From: Lachnospiraceae bacterium
GTDB taxonomy: Bacteria; Bacillota; Clostridia; Lachnospirales; Lachnospiraceae
Length of the DNA: 64,000 bases
Assembly (NCBI GenBank): GCA_024695145.1
Contig: JAILIS010000032.1
Location: forward strand, 62,001-126,000
Direction of reading: 5' to 3'
Shown here one piece after another: positions 45,134-53,698 of this stretch. Both the position numbers and the translations under genes were made by a program. Each line of letters starts with the position of its first letter. The stretch's first letter is position 1. The notes below the pieces were generated by a model that worked only from the letters and a program-made list of their open reading frames with translations, did no database searches and was not told the origin of the DNA.

Positions 45134-46224
45134 GTAATATCATAGATTATGTCAAAGATTACGGGCATAATTCTTTTTTCGACAAACCGTTCAACAAGGT
45201 TGATGCTCTTGTACTGTCCCAGTTTTCGTATTTAAAACTGGATTCGCACGTACCGCAGGTGGGAACGCTTTGTCCGGGTGTGTCCGTTTATGATATAGCA
45301 TCATCGTCTGATGCAGACCATCTGTTTACCGATGAGAGGTACAAAAAGAACAACATGGAACTGTTTGATGCCATGGCTTCATCCGAACGGTTCAAAGACG
45401 TTCGCTTCAATCACGGTATCGATGTTGTAAGTCCGAGATGGGAGATGCAGTTTGCGGCTGTTACGGCGCAGCTTCCCGACGGATCAAGCCATGTTGTTTT
45501 CAGAGGCACCGACGAGACGGTCGTCGGCTGGAAAGAAGACTTTAACATGTCCTTTATGACGATACCCGCACAGATCAGGGCAGTCGATTATCTTCACTAT
45601 GCCGCCGAGAGGATCAGGGGCGATTTTTCCGTCGGCGGACATTCGAAGGGCGGTAATCTTGCGGTCTACGCGGCCATGAAATGTTCGAAGTACGTGCGAA
45701 AGAGAATAAGCGTCATCTATTCGCAGGACGGTCCGGGATTCACAAAAGAGGTTCTTGAAAATGCCGATTTCGAGGCGATAAAGGACAGGATACACAAGTA
45801 TGTCCCGAGATCATCCATAGTCGGAATGCTTCTCCAGACCCAGGAAGATTACAAAGTCATTGAGGCCGAGAGGGCCGGGATACTTCAGCATGATCCTTTT
45901 AACTGGATCGTTGAAGGGGACGATTTTGTATACCGTGATGATGTTGCCGGAAGATACGTGATCGGGGATGCTTCCGTGAGCGAATGGGTCAGTCAGGCCG
46001 ATCCCGAAGAGATGAAGGTGTTCTTCGACAAGATCTATGAAGTCTTTATGACTGCGGGAGTGTCGGACCTTAATGATTTTAAGGGAAATATCACGACGCT
46101 TATGCTGAAGGCCAGAGCTGTCTCCGACAATATGGATGAAGAGGACAAAAAGAGGATAAGAGCCGTTTTATCCGTACTGTTTAAGAGCGTAAGGGATCAG
46201 ATCAGGGAAAGAGTGCGTATCTGA
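45130..46224 (+). CDS. Mbeg1-like/DUF2974 serine hydrolase
   Basis: 364 residues. An alpha/beta-hydrolase-type nucleophile elbow is present as VGGHSKGGNL (Ser172), with FRGTDETVVGWKEDFNM upstream, as in the DUF2974 group of lipase-like proteins. No signal peptide; it appears cytosolic. The start is a TTG overlapping the lgt stop (TTGA), translationally coupled. The 3' end is one base from the convergent TraX-like gene. Substrate unknown. Confidence 0.85.
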   Translation: MSNIIDYVKDYGHNSFFDKPFNKVDALVLSQFSYLKLDSHVPQVGTLCPGVSVYDIASSSDADHLFTDERYKKNNMELFDAMASSERFKDVRFNHGIDVVSPRWEMQFAAVTAQLPDGSSHVVFRGTDETVVGWKEDFNMSFMTIPAQIRAVDYLHYAAERIRGDFSVGGHSKGGNLAVYAAMKCSKYVRKRISVIYSQDGPGFTKEVLENADFEAIKDRIHKYVPRSSIVGMLLQTQEDYKVIEAERAGILQHDPFNWIVEGDDFVYRDDVAGRYVIGDASVSEWVSQADPEEMKVFFDKIYEVFMTAGVSDLNDFKGNITTLMLKARAVSDNMDEEDKKRIRAVLSVLFKSVRDQIRERVRI

Positions 46225-46225
46225 T

Positions 46226-46969
46226 CTAGCCGACCAGAACTGTCGAGACAAAGTAGATGATCAGAAGGTGAAGAGGGTAGAATACGTAGAATGCGTATTT
46301 ATATCTCGGCTTTACCGAAGGATCGTAGAAATACAGCAGCATGAACGATGCGGGAGCGTATTTTTCCCAGCATACGGCTGCAGCGCCGGCGACATATTTG
46401 AGATCGCCGAATGACCGCAGCATATACAGTACTGACACGAGCAGCATACACTTCCAGGAATAGTCCGTCTTGAGCACGAGGGCAAGATCCGCGAATGCGA
46501 TGACGGTACATATGCATATAAACACTATGACGGGTTTTGACAGTCCGAAGGCGTTTTGCGTGAGATATTTAAGGATCGAAAGCATGATGACTGCGATAAA
46601 GAACGTGAAGATGACGTTCTGATGATCCGGGTGATAAACTTCCTTGAACAGTCCGAGATCGAAAGGGATCTCCGAGACAAGTCCGAATATGAAAAGGCGC
46701 AGAGCATATTTTTTCACATCGCGGGTGTGCAGAAATCCTTCCACGACGAAGAATGCAAAGATCGGAAAAGCCAGTCTTCCTATACCGTTGCATATGTCAT
46801 AAGCGTCGGAAAATGCCTTGTATGTGTCAGGCGGAACATCCATGGCATTGACTTTATTAAAGTATCGAATTATCCCGAAACCGATGTGATCCGTGAGCAT
46901 ACATACACATGCGATGAGCTTGAGTATGTTGCAGGACAGAGATCGCGGCAGATTGTTTTTTAGTTCCAT
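46226..46969 (-). CDS. TraX-like membrane protein
   Basis: 247 residues from the ATG at 46969; about eight helices. TraX features are LKLIACVCMLTDHIG, GRLAFPIFAFFVVEGF and YPLHLLIIYF. TraX of F plasmids N-acetylates pilin, and chromosomal homologues are widely found with unknown targets. There is no clear ribosome binding site, and the -10 ends eight bases before the ATG. The divergent TPR gene starts only 31 bases away. Confidence 0.85.
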   Translation of the reverse strand: MELKNNLPRSLSCNILKLIACVCMLTDHIGFGIIRYFNKVNAMDVPPDTYKAFSDAYDICNGIGRLAFPIFAFFVVEGFLHTRDVKKYALRLFIFGLVSEIPFDLGLFKEVYHPDHQNVIFTFFIAVIMLSILKYLTQNAFGLSKPVIVFICICTVIAFADLALVLKTDYSWKCMLLVSVLYMLRSFGDLKYVAGAAAVCWEKYAPASFMLLYFYDPSVKPRYKYAFYVFYPLHLLIIYFVSTVLVG

Positions 46970-46977
46970 ATCATGGG

Positions 46978-46986
46978 ATTGTAGCA
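46978..46986 (-). promoter_or_regulatory. Extended -10 directly upstream of the TraX-like ATG
   Basis: On the minus strand TGC-TACAAT (46986-46978), with eight bases between it and the ATG at 46969, so the message would be leaderless or nearly so. Confidence 0.45.
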
Positions 46987-47000
46987 TATTTTGGCGTATT

Positions 47001-48053
47001 ATGAAACAAAAATCATTCCTCAGCATTATAACCACAATGACCGTTCTTCTTCCGGCACTGGCATTTGACGGCTGTAACAAAGAAGATGCGGGAGAGGTTT
47101 CGGCGGCTTCGGCGGTGGAGTCGGCAGATTACGATGCCGCTCTTTCGGCAGCGGATGCCATTATTTCCGCTAGCGGAGGGGACAAGATCACGTGCCGTAC
47201 GAGAGGTCTCGCACTTCTGGGCAAAGGTGATTATGCGGCGGCGGCCGATGCCTTTATCGATGCTCTGTCGTTTTCAAACGGAATAGTCACGCCTGCGGAC
47301 ATCGATATCTCATACTATCTTGCGGTCGCCGAGTACAAAAATGACGATCTCGAAGCGGCCCATTCCACGATAGAAGCCATACTCGCTTTAAAAGAAGATG
47401 ATGACGCGGCATGGTTTATGCTGGGCAAGACGGATCTTGCGATGGGAAACCGGGAGTCTGCGCTGACCGATTTTGACAATACCGTCAGTCTTGCCCCCAC
47501 GAACTACGACAGATACGTCGGTATATATGAAGAGCTCCATGCGAGAGGATATGACGAAGATGCGGCCTCTTATCTTGAGAAGGCAATGTCTGCCGGAAAC
47601 CGTCTGAGTGACTACAACAAGGGAGTTCTCGAATACTATCTGGGATCATATACGGGTGCGAGAAACGATCTGGAGAATGCGAAAAAATCAGGCAACAACG
47701 AGAATCTTACACTTTATCTCGGGCGTACATACGAAGCGCTCGGAGATACCGGTTATGCCATGAGCCTTTATGCGGATTATATCCGTGAGAATCCCGCGGC
47801 CGGGCGCATATACGAGCAGCTTGCCACCTGCAGGGTATCGACGGGAGATTATGAAGGAGCCCTTGAAACGATAGAGACGGGACTTGCCGCCGGCCAGGGC
47901 GAAGGCGCGCAGGGCATGATGTTTGACAGGGTCGTGGCATATGAACGGCTGTACGATTTTAAGTCGGCCGCGAAATATATGGAGGAATATTTAGAGCAGT
48001 ATCCCGATGACGAGATGGCAAGAAGGGAAAATGTTTTTTTGAGCAGCAGGTAG
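47001..48053 (+). CDS. TPR-repeat lipoprotein
   Basis: 350 residues. Signal peptide MKQKSFLSIITT with a Cys at about residue 25 (FDGC, an unusual lipobox), then about eight tetratricopeptide-like repeats (AWFMLGKTDLAMGNRESAL, TLYLGRTYEALGDTGYA, ATCRVSTGDYEGALETIE). It probably scaffolds protein contacts at the outer face of the membrane. Start chosen at the ATG that opens the signal peptide; no clear Shine-Dalgarno is visible. It diverges from the TraX-like gene. Confidence 0.85.
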   Translation: MKQKSFLSIITTMTVLLPALAFDGCNKEDAGEVSAASAVESADYDAALSAADAIISASGGDKITCRTRGLALLGKGDYAAAADAFIDALSFSNGIVTPADIDISYYLAVAEYKNDDLEAAHSTIEAILALKEDDDAAWFMLGKTDLAMGNRESALTDFDNTVSLAPTNYDRYVGIYEELHARGYDEDAASYLEKAMSAGNRLSDYNKGVLEYYLGSYTGARNDLENAKKSGNNENLTLYLGRTYEALGDTGYAMSLYADYIRENPAAGRIYEQLATCRVSTGDYEGALETIETGLAAGQGEGAQGMMFDRVVAYERLYDFKSAAKYMEEYLEQYPDDEMARRENVFLSSR

Positions 48054-48174
48054 AAATTTAAGCTTTGTTTTTTGTGCATGGTTTACAATAATTTTAGATA
48101 ACTTGTGTTTTTTGAAGGGCGGCAGACAGCTGAAATCATTCGAAAAACGGGGCTTATCAAGGGTTTATCACAAA

Positions 48175-48209
48175 TTGGCCGGAACACAACATCTAGTGGT
48201 TCCGGCCAA
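48175..48209 (+). repeat. Perfect 11-base inverted repeat enclosing an NrdR box
   Basis: TTGGCCGGAAC (48175-48185) and GTTCCGGCCAA (48199-48209) are exact reverse complements separated by 13 bases. The first NrdR-like box lies across the loop and arm edges. No T-run follows. Confidence 0.8.
48184..48199 (+). promoter_or_regulatory. NrdR box 1
   Basis: ACACAACATCTAGTGG matches the NrdR consensus acaCwAtATaTwGtgt at 13 of 16 positions. NrdR represses ribonucleotide reductase genes when dATP is plentiful. Confidence 0.75.
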
Positions 48210-48215
48210 AAGTTG

Positions 48216-48231
48216 ACATAAGATATAGTAT
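48216..48231 (+). promoter_or_regulatory. NrdR box 2
   Basis: ACATAAGATATAGTAT matches the consensus at 13 of 16 positions. It starts 32 bases after box 1, the three-helical-turn spacing usual for paired NrdR boxes. Confidence 0.72.
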
Positions 48232-48238
48232 TTTCAGG

Positions 48239-48267
48239 TTGACGAATGAAAGTACGGGTGATATATT
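48239..48267 (+). promoter_or_regulatory. Sigma-A promoter of nrdD
   Basis: TTGACG (48239-48244), 17-base spacer, TATATT (48262-48267), seven bases downstream of NrdR box 2. Leader to the ATG is about 80 bases. Confidence 0.7.
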
Positions 48268-48354
48268 AGTAGACGTCTGAATGACACATCAAATACAGAT
48301 CAGATTATCAGAGGGGTTCCAATAAGGGTCTTATCAGGAAGGGAGTAGTCAGAG

Positions 48355-50745
48355 ATGTTCAGCGTTGTAAAAAGAGACGGGGAATTAGCGGATTTTAATA
48401 TCGCAAAGATCAATGATGCGATAATGAAGGCATTTAATGCCTGTGAGAAGCAGTACACAAACGATATGATCGATCTTCTTTCTCTGCGCGTTACGGCTGA
48501 TTTTCAGCCTAAGATGAAGGAGAACAGGATCCATGTGGAGGATATCCAGGACAGTGTGGAAGTTGTGCTGGAGCAGGCAGGATACACCGAGGTCGCCAAG
48601 GCATATATCCTCTACCGTAAGCAGCGTGAGAAGATGCGTAACATGAAGTCCACGATACTTGATTACAAGGACGTGGTAAACAGTTATGTCAAGGTTGAGG
48701 ACTGGAGAGTCAAGGAGAATTCCACGGTCACATATTCGGTCGGCGGACTGATCCTTTCCAATTCGGGTGCGGTAACAGCCAATTACTGGCTTTCCGAAAT
48801 ATACGACGAAGAGATCGCGGAAGCACACAGGAATGCCGATATCCATATACATGACCTGTCAATGCTTACCGGTTACTGTGCCGGCTGGTCATTAAAGCAG
48901 CTTATCCAGGAAGGTCTGGGCGGCATCAGCGGCAAGATCACTTCCGCACCGGCTTCACATCTGTCGGTTCTGTGCAACCAGATGGTCAATTTCCTCGGTA
49001 TCATGCAGAATGAGTGGGCAGGCGCCCAGGCGTTCTCATCATTTGATACATATCTCGCTCCTTTTGTAAAGGCGGACAATCTCACCTACAGGGAAGTAAA
49101 AAAATGCATAGAGTCATTTGTGTACGGTGTCAATACACCCAGCCGCTGGGGCACGCAGGCTCCTTTCTCGAACATTACGCTTGACTGGACGGTACCTTCC
49201 GATCTTGCGGAACTTCCGGCACTTGTCGGCGGACGCGAGATGGACTTCAAGTACAAGGACTGCAAGGCCGAGATGGATATGATCAACAAGGCATTCATCG
49301 AGACCATGATAGAAGGAGATGCCAACGGAAGAGGATTCCAGTATCCCATCCCGACATATTCCATAACAGAGGATTTTGACTGGTCAGACACTGAGAACAA
49401 CAGGCTTCTCTTTGAGATGACAAGCAAGTACGGCACACCGTATTTTTCCAACTATATCAATTCGGACATGGAGCCTTCGGATGTTCGCAGTATGTGCTGC
49501 AGACTGCGTCTTGACCTTCGTGAGCTTCGCAAGAAGACAGGCGGATTTTTCGGTTCCGGCGAATCGACGGGTTCCGTCGGTGTTGTTACGATCAACATGC
49601 CCAGGCTCGCATATCTTGCAACGGACAAGGATGACTTCTACAGAAGGCTTAACCGCATGATGGATATAAGTGCGAGATCATTAAAGATCAAGCGCGGCGT
49701 CATCACAAAACTTCTTGACGAAGGACTGTATCCTTATACGAAGAGATATCTCGGAAGTTTTGACAATCACTTCTCGACCATCGGACTGATAGGCATGAAT
49801 GAGGTCGGACTTAATGCAAACTGGCTCAGAGCCGACATGACTGATCCGAGGACCCAGGAGTTCACCAAAGAAGTGCTCAAGCATATGCGTGACAGACTGT
49901 CGGATTATCAGGAAATGTACGGAGATCTCTACAATCTTGAGGCTACTCCCGCGGAATCAACGGCATACCGTCTTGCAAAGCACGACAGGAAGCGCTGGCC
50001 CAACATCAAGACCGCAGGACATCCCGGAGATACGCCTTATTATACGAATTCATCCCATCTGCCGGTTGATTTTACACCCGATATATTCGATGCGCTTGAT
50101 ATTCAGGATGAGCTTCAGACATTGTACACGAGCGGAACGGTATTTCATGCATTCCTCGGCGAGAAGCTTCCCGACTGGAAAGCGGCGGCTGCACTCGTAC
50201 GAAAGATCGCCGAGAACTACAAGCTTCCGTACTATACTCTCAGCCCCACCTATTCGGTATGCCATGAGCACGGATATCTTTCCGGTGAGGTCAAGACATG
50301 TCCCACCTGCGGGTGTACAACGGAAGTGTATTCGAGGATCACGGGCTATTACCGTCCGGTACAGAACTGGAACGACGGAAAGAGCCAGGAATATAAGAAC
50401 AGAGTTGTATATGATATTGCCGGAAGCAGCCTGAAGCGTCCTTTGACCGCGGTGGTCAAGATGTCCGGAACGGACGAAAATGCGCGGATCGAAGTTGAGC
50501 CGGCAACCAATGTGAAGTATCTGTTCACGACCAAGACATGCCCCAACTGTAAGCTGGCCAAGGAATACCTTAAGAACGAAAGCTACGTTCTGATCGATGC
50601 CGAGGAGAATACCGAGCTTGCACAGCGGTACGGTGTTATGCAGGCACCCACACTTGTTATAGTGAACGGAGATTCCGTAATGAAGTATGCCAACGCTTCA
50701 AATATCCGTAAATATGCCGAAGCCGGGGAACTGGTAACATGCTGA
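48355..50745 (+). CDS. nrdD: Anaerobic ribonucleoside-triphosphate reductase fused to a redoxin domain
   Basis: 796 residues. N-terminal ATP-cone (1-90; SVVKRDGE), then the ten-stranded class III reductase barrel. A zinc-site region carries C..H and CPTCGC (near 645-660) and the glycyl radical loop SRITGYYRP has Gly664. After it come about 80 extra residues with a thioredoxin/glutaredoxin pattern: FTTKTCPNCKLAK (C729, C732) and the cis-Pro motif QAPTLVI. The fused redoxin suggests that thiols, not formate, supply electrons. It makes dNTPs without oxygen. No activase gene nrdG is in the window. The start follows GGAAGGGAGUAG. Confidence 0.95.
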   Translation: MFSVVKRDGELADFNIAKINDAIMKAFNACEKQYTNDMIDLLSLRVTADFQPKMKENRIHVEDIQDSVEVVLEQAGYTEVAKAYILYRKQREKMRNMKSTILDYKDVVNSYVKVEDWRVKENSTVTYSVGGLILSNSGAVTANYWLSEIYDEEIAEAHRNADIHIHDLSMLTGYCAGWSLKQLIQEGLGGISGKITSAPASHLSVLCNQMVNFLGIMQNEWAGAQAFSSFDTYLAPFVKADNLTYREVKKCIESFVYGVNTPSRWGTQAPFSNITLDWTVPSDLAELPALVGGREMDFKYKDCKAEMDMINKAFIETMIEGDANGRGFQYPIPTYSITEDFDWSDTENNRLLFEMTSKYGTPYFSNYINSDMEPSDVRSMCCRLRLDLRELRKKTGGFFGSGESTGSVGVVTINMPRLAYLATDKDDFYRRLNRMMDISARSLKIKRGVITKLLDEGLYPYTKRYLGSFDNHFSTIGLIGMNEVGLNANWLRADMTDPRTQEFTKEVLKHMRDRLSDYQEMYGDLYNLEATPAESTAYRLAKHDRKRWPNIKTAGHPGDTPYYTNSSHLPVDFTPDIFDALDIQDELQTLYTSGTVFHAFLGEKLPDWKAAAALVRKIAENYKLPYYTLSPTYSVCHEHGYLSGEVKTCPTCGCTTEVYSRITGYYRPVQNWNDGKSQEYKNRVVYDIAGSSLKRPLTAVVKMSGTDENARIEVEPATNVKYLFTTKTCPNCKLAKEYLKNESYVLIDAEENTELAQRYGVMQAPTLVIVNGDSVMKYANASNIRKYAEAGELVTC

Positions 50746-50791
50746 GAGGCATGACGGTTACAACCGCAGACCGTACGGTATGATAAAAGAG

Positions 50792-50820
50792 AAATCCTGC
50801 CTGTGTAAGGTGGGATTTTT
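50792..50820 (+). terminator. Probable intrinsic terminator after nrdD
   Basis: AAATCCTGCCT (50792-50802) and AGGTGGGATTT (50808-50818) pair with two G-U pairs around a five-base loop, ending in a short T-run before the pyrF ribosome binding site. It could also act as a leader hairpin for pyrF. Confidence 0.6.
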
Positions 50821-50848
50821 CTGAACTTAACGTAAAGGGAGAGATGAT

Positions 50849-51772
50849 ATGATTGCAAAGCTTGTCAGCGAGATCAAAAAGAAGGAAGCGCCCATTGTTG
50901 TAGGTCTTGACCCGGTGATCGATACTATACCGCAGAAGATAGTAGACAGTGCCGTCAGTGAATACGGCGAGACGCTTGAAGCGGCTGGCAGGGCGATACT
51001 TGAATACAATAAGGGGATAGTGGATGCGGTATATGAGCTTGTTCCGGCCGTGAAGCCGCAGATAGCCATGTATGAGCAGTTCGGACTGCCGGGACTTACG
51101 GCATTTACCGAAACGGTCAATTACTGCAGGAGTAAAGGCCTGATCGTCATAGGGGATGTCAAGAGAGGCGATATAGGAAGTACCAGCAAAGCTTATGCCA
51201 GTGCACATCTGGGTACCGTTAAGATCAAAAACACCACGATACCGGTATTTGATGAGGATTTCTGTACGGTCAATCCTTATCTCGGATCCGACGGTGTCAA
51301 GCCGTTCATAGACGTATGCAACGAGAACGACAGGGGCATATTCATCCTTGTCAAGACAAGCAATCCCTCGAGCGGCGAGTTCCAGGACAGGGTACTGCAC
51401 GATGAGGATTCCACACTTTATGAAGCGGTCGGGATCAAAGTTAACGAATGGGCGTCCCTTTCCATGGACGGTGAATACTCCAATGTGGGAGCGGTCGTAG
51501 GGGCCACATATCCGAAGATGGGAGAGATACTCCGACGCATCATGCCGAAGTCCTACATACTTGTGCCCGGTTACGGGGCTCAGGGCGGTACCGGAGCGGA
51601 CTTAAAGCCTTTCTTTAACTCGGACGGACTCGGTGCGATAGTCAACAGTTCACGCGGGATCATTGCGGCATACAAAAAAGAAAAGTACGCGAGATTCACA
51701 GCGGACGGGTATGCCGATGCGGCAAGGGCCGCTGTGCTTGATATGAGAGAGGATATACGGGCAAATATCTGA
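50849..51772 (+). CDS. pyrF: Orotidine 5'-phosphate decarboxylase, type 2
   Basis: 307 residues, the long form. VVGLDPVIDTIP at the N-terminus, the catalytic DVKRGDIGSTS (Lys and Asp tetrad), NPYLGSDGVKPF, VPGYGAQGG and NSSRGI. It converts OMP to UMP, the last step of pyrimidine synthesis. AAAGGGAGAGAUGAU precedes the ATG. First gene of the nucleotide cluster; pyrE follows 28 bases downstream. Confidence 0.95.
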   Translation: MIAKLVSEIKKKEAPIVVGLDPVIDTIPQKIVDSAVSEYGETLEAAGRAILEYNKGIVDAVYELVPAVKPQIAMYEQFGLPGLTAFTETVNYCRSKGLIVIGDVKRGDIGSTSKAYASAHLGTVKIKNTTIPVFDEDFCTVNPYLGSDGVKPFIDVCNENDRGIFILVKTSNPSSGEFQDRVLHDEDSTLYEAVGIKVNEWASLSMDGEYSNVGAVVGATYPKMGEILRRIMPKSYILVPGYGAQGGTGADLKPFFNSDGLGAIVNSSRGIIAAYKKEKYARFTADGYADAARAAVLDMREDIRANI

Positions 51773-51800
51773 TCGCCCGGCGCAGATAAGAGGTATAAAA

Positions 51801-52475
51801 ATGGAAAGATACAAGGAAGAGTTCATAGAGTTCATGGTAGAGGCCGATGTGCTCAAGTTCGGCGATTTTACTTTAAAGAGCGGCAGGAGATCCCCTTTCT
51901 TCATGAATGCGGGAGCATATGTGACCGGTGAACATTTAAAACGTCTCGGACAATATTATGCAAAAGCCATTCATGACTGTTACGGGGAAGACATAGACAT
52001 CCTGTTCGGACCCGCTTATAAGGGTATTCCCCTGGCAGTTGCCGCATCCATGGCATTTTATGAATTGTACGGTGTCAATGTCAGATACTCATGCAACCGC
52101 AAGGAGGCAAAGGATCACGGCGATGCCGGTATCCTTCTCGGAAGCGGCATGAAGGACGGTGACAGGGTAGTTATCATAGAGGACGTTACAACGTCCGGAA
52201 AATCGATCGAAGAGACGTTCCCCATAATCTCGGTTCAGGGAAGAATAACGGTAGCCGGCCTCATGGTTTCCCTTGACAGAATGGAAGTCGGAAGCTCGGG
52301 CGTAAAGCCTGCACTTGCCGAGATCACTGACAAATATGGATTTGCCGCAAATGCGATCGTGACTATGAAAGAAGTTACGGAGTATCTGTACGGACGAAAT
52401 GTTTGCGGCCGTGTGGTGATCGATGATGCCATAAAGGCGTCCATTGACGAGTATTACAGGACATACGGTGCATAA
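51801..52475 (+). CDS. pyrE: Orotate phosphoribosyltransferase
   Basis: 224 residues. FTLKSGRRSPFFMNAG and GPAYKGIPLAV (substrate binding), the flexible loop SCNRKEAKDHGD, and the PRPP signature VVIIEDVTTSGKS. It makes OMP from orotate and PRPP, the substrate of PyrF encoded just upstream. The stop is directly followed by the ATG of the small membrane protein gene (TAAATG). Confidence 0.95.
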   Translation: MERYKEEFIEFMVEADVLKFGDFTLKSGRRSPFFMNAGAYVTGEHLKRLGQYYAKAIHDCYGEDIDILFGPAYKGIPLAVAASMAFYELYGVNVRYSCNRKEAKDHGDAGILLGSGMKDGDRVVIIEDVTTSGKSIEETFPIISVQGRITVAGLMVSLDRMEVGSSGVKPALAEITDKYGFAANAIVTMKEVTEYLYGRNVCGRVVIDDAIKASIDEYYRTYGA

Positions 52476-52817
52476 ATGGGCAAACCGGTCAAGATACGAA
52501 AAAAGAAAAGCTTTATGTTCACGACCCGCCATTACTCCTTTATGAGTATAGCCGGTATTCTTATCGGAGTGATCTGCGCGTGTGTGATATCCACTTCCGT
52601 TATACACAGTTATAACAGTTACGGGAACATTGCCCCCGGCTTTGGCGGGATCGGTCTGTTTTCGATGCTGCTCAATGTTGTGGGGATTTTCTGCGGGATC
52701 GTAAGCATGTATGAAAGAGACATATACATTACACCGGCCGTCATTGCCATTGCGTTAAACGCGCTTATGGTGCTTGGGTGGATAATCATGATCGTGATAT
52801 CGCTGTTTGCCGGCTGA
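52476..52817 (+). CDS. Small membrane protein of unknown function
   Basis: 113 residues. Basic N-terminus (KPVKIRKKKS), then three hydrophobic helices near residues 23-45, 58-78 and 85-110. No family recognised. The start is immediately after the pyrE stop and the next gene begins 11 bases after its stop, so it belongs to the nucleotide gene cluster. Possible roles (transport helper, small regulator) are not supported by any motif. Confidence 0.75.
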   Translation: MGKPVKIRKKKSFMFTTRHYSFMSIAGILIGVICACVISTSVIHSYNSYGNIAPGFGGIGLFSMLLNVVGIFCGIVSMYERDIYITPAVIAIALNALMVLGWIIMIVISLFAG

Positions 52818-52828
52818 AGGGAGAAGAG

Positions 52829-53698
52829 ATGACGGAATTTGATCAGTTCATTCAGACTGAAGTTGAAAACTACAAAAGATCAGGCGTTCCCGTGAACGCA
52901 TCATGGGTGGAGAGACTGTTTGTGGGCAAAGTCGCATGTACCAGTCTTCACCCGAATCCCGAGGATGAATTCTGCCTTCCGGATATAGGACCGAATTACG
53001 GTATAATCACATCGTATGAGGAGCAGTTCAGATACAATCTGCGGCTGGATCTTCCTCTCATGGATGAGCCCGTGATCGTGCAGAAGATAAGGCCTCACGG
53101 ATATATGCTCTTAAACGGACATCACAGATGGGCGGCTGCTTTGCGGATCGGAATAAAGAAGATACCCGTAAGCATAGTCAATTCCGTATTCGAATCGGAT
53201 ATCAGGGAGATGCTTGAAAGATCGGTCAATGAAAAGCGTGCGACGCTTGATCTTGATGAGGTGGTATTCCGTAAAGACGGCGACAGCGATACGGAGAAAG
53301 CTCCCAGTCTTTTCCGCTTCGGTATTCACAGGAAGAAAATGCGTCTCGGCATTCCGGTGCTGTTCAGATATCTCAAGAAGAACGGCTGTGATATATGGGT
53401 ATATTCCGCCGATTTTTACTCGATCGATGATATACGCTCGTATTTCAAACGCTATGGGGTAACGGTTGACGGGATCATCACCGGTACGAAAAAGAAGAGG
53501 AAAGACGGAAAGAGCGAGTATGAGGGAGTGGAAAACCTCATTACCGGCAAATACAAAGAAACGATACATATCGATAATGACATGGTGCTCATCACACACA
53601 GTCAGTCAAAGGATTTTGAAGATGTACATATCGACTGCGAGAGCGGACAATGGGCTTCAAGCATCATAGAGGCGGTAGAGAACAGTGGCAAAGCATGA
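52829..53698 (+). CDS. ParB/sulfiredoxin-like domain fused to a HAD-like domain
   Basis: 289 residues. Residues 60-125 hold a ParB/Srx-like motif LNGHHRWAAALRIGIKKIPV. Residues 130-289 form a HAD-type fold with motif I TLDLDEVVF, then IWVYSADFYS, then YGVTVDGIITGT and IHIDNDMV. HAD proteins are phosphatases or related hydrolases. The ParB-like part might bind nucleotide or DNA. The ATG follows GGGAGAAGAG. The next gene encodes a second, stand-alone copy of the HAD part and overlaps by 14 bases. Confidence 0.8.
   Translation: MTEFDQFIQTEVENYKRSGVPVNASWVERLFVGKVACTSLHPNPEDEFCLPDIGPNYGIITSYEEQFRYNLRLDLPLMDEPVIVQKIRPHGYMLLNGHHRWAAALRIGIKKIPVSIVNSVFESDIREMLERSVNEKRATLDLDEVVFRKDGDSDTEKAPSLFRFGIHRKKMRLGIPVLFRYLKKNGCDIWVYSADFYSIDDIRSYFKRYGVTVDGIITGTKKKRKDGKSEYEGVENLITGKYKETIHIDNDMVLITHSQSKDFEDVHIDCESGQWASSIIEAVENSGKA

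Larger units (their letters stand above)
48054..48354 (+). other. Intergenic control region upstream of nrdD
   Basis: The longest gap in the window without a gene (301 bases). The first 120 bases are A/T-rich and hold nothing I can name. The rest holds a perfect 11-base inverted repeat, two NrdR-like boxes and a sigma-A promoter, listed separately. Confidence 0.7.

Noticed and set aside
48160..48175. DnaA-box-like sequence (TTATCACAA) upstream of nrdD
   Set aside because: A single site that differs from the TTATCCACA consensus, with no cluster or origin features.
50746..50848. Possible PyrR attenuator in front of pyrF
   Set aside because: The hairpin looks like an nrdD terminator and no PyrR-binding loop consensus or antiterminator pairing is seen. 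A small palindrome ACCGTACGGT at 50770-50779 is noted but has no known meaning.
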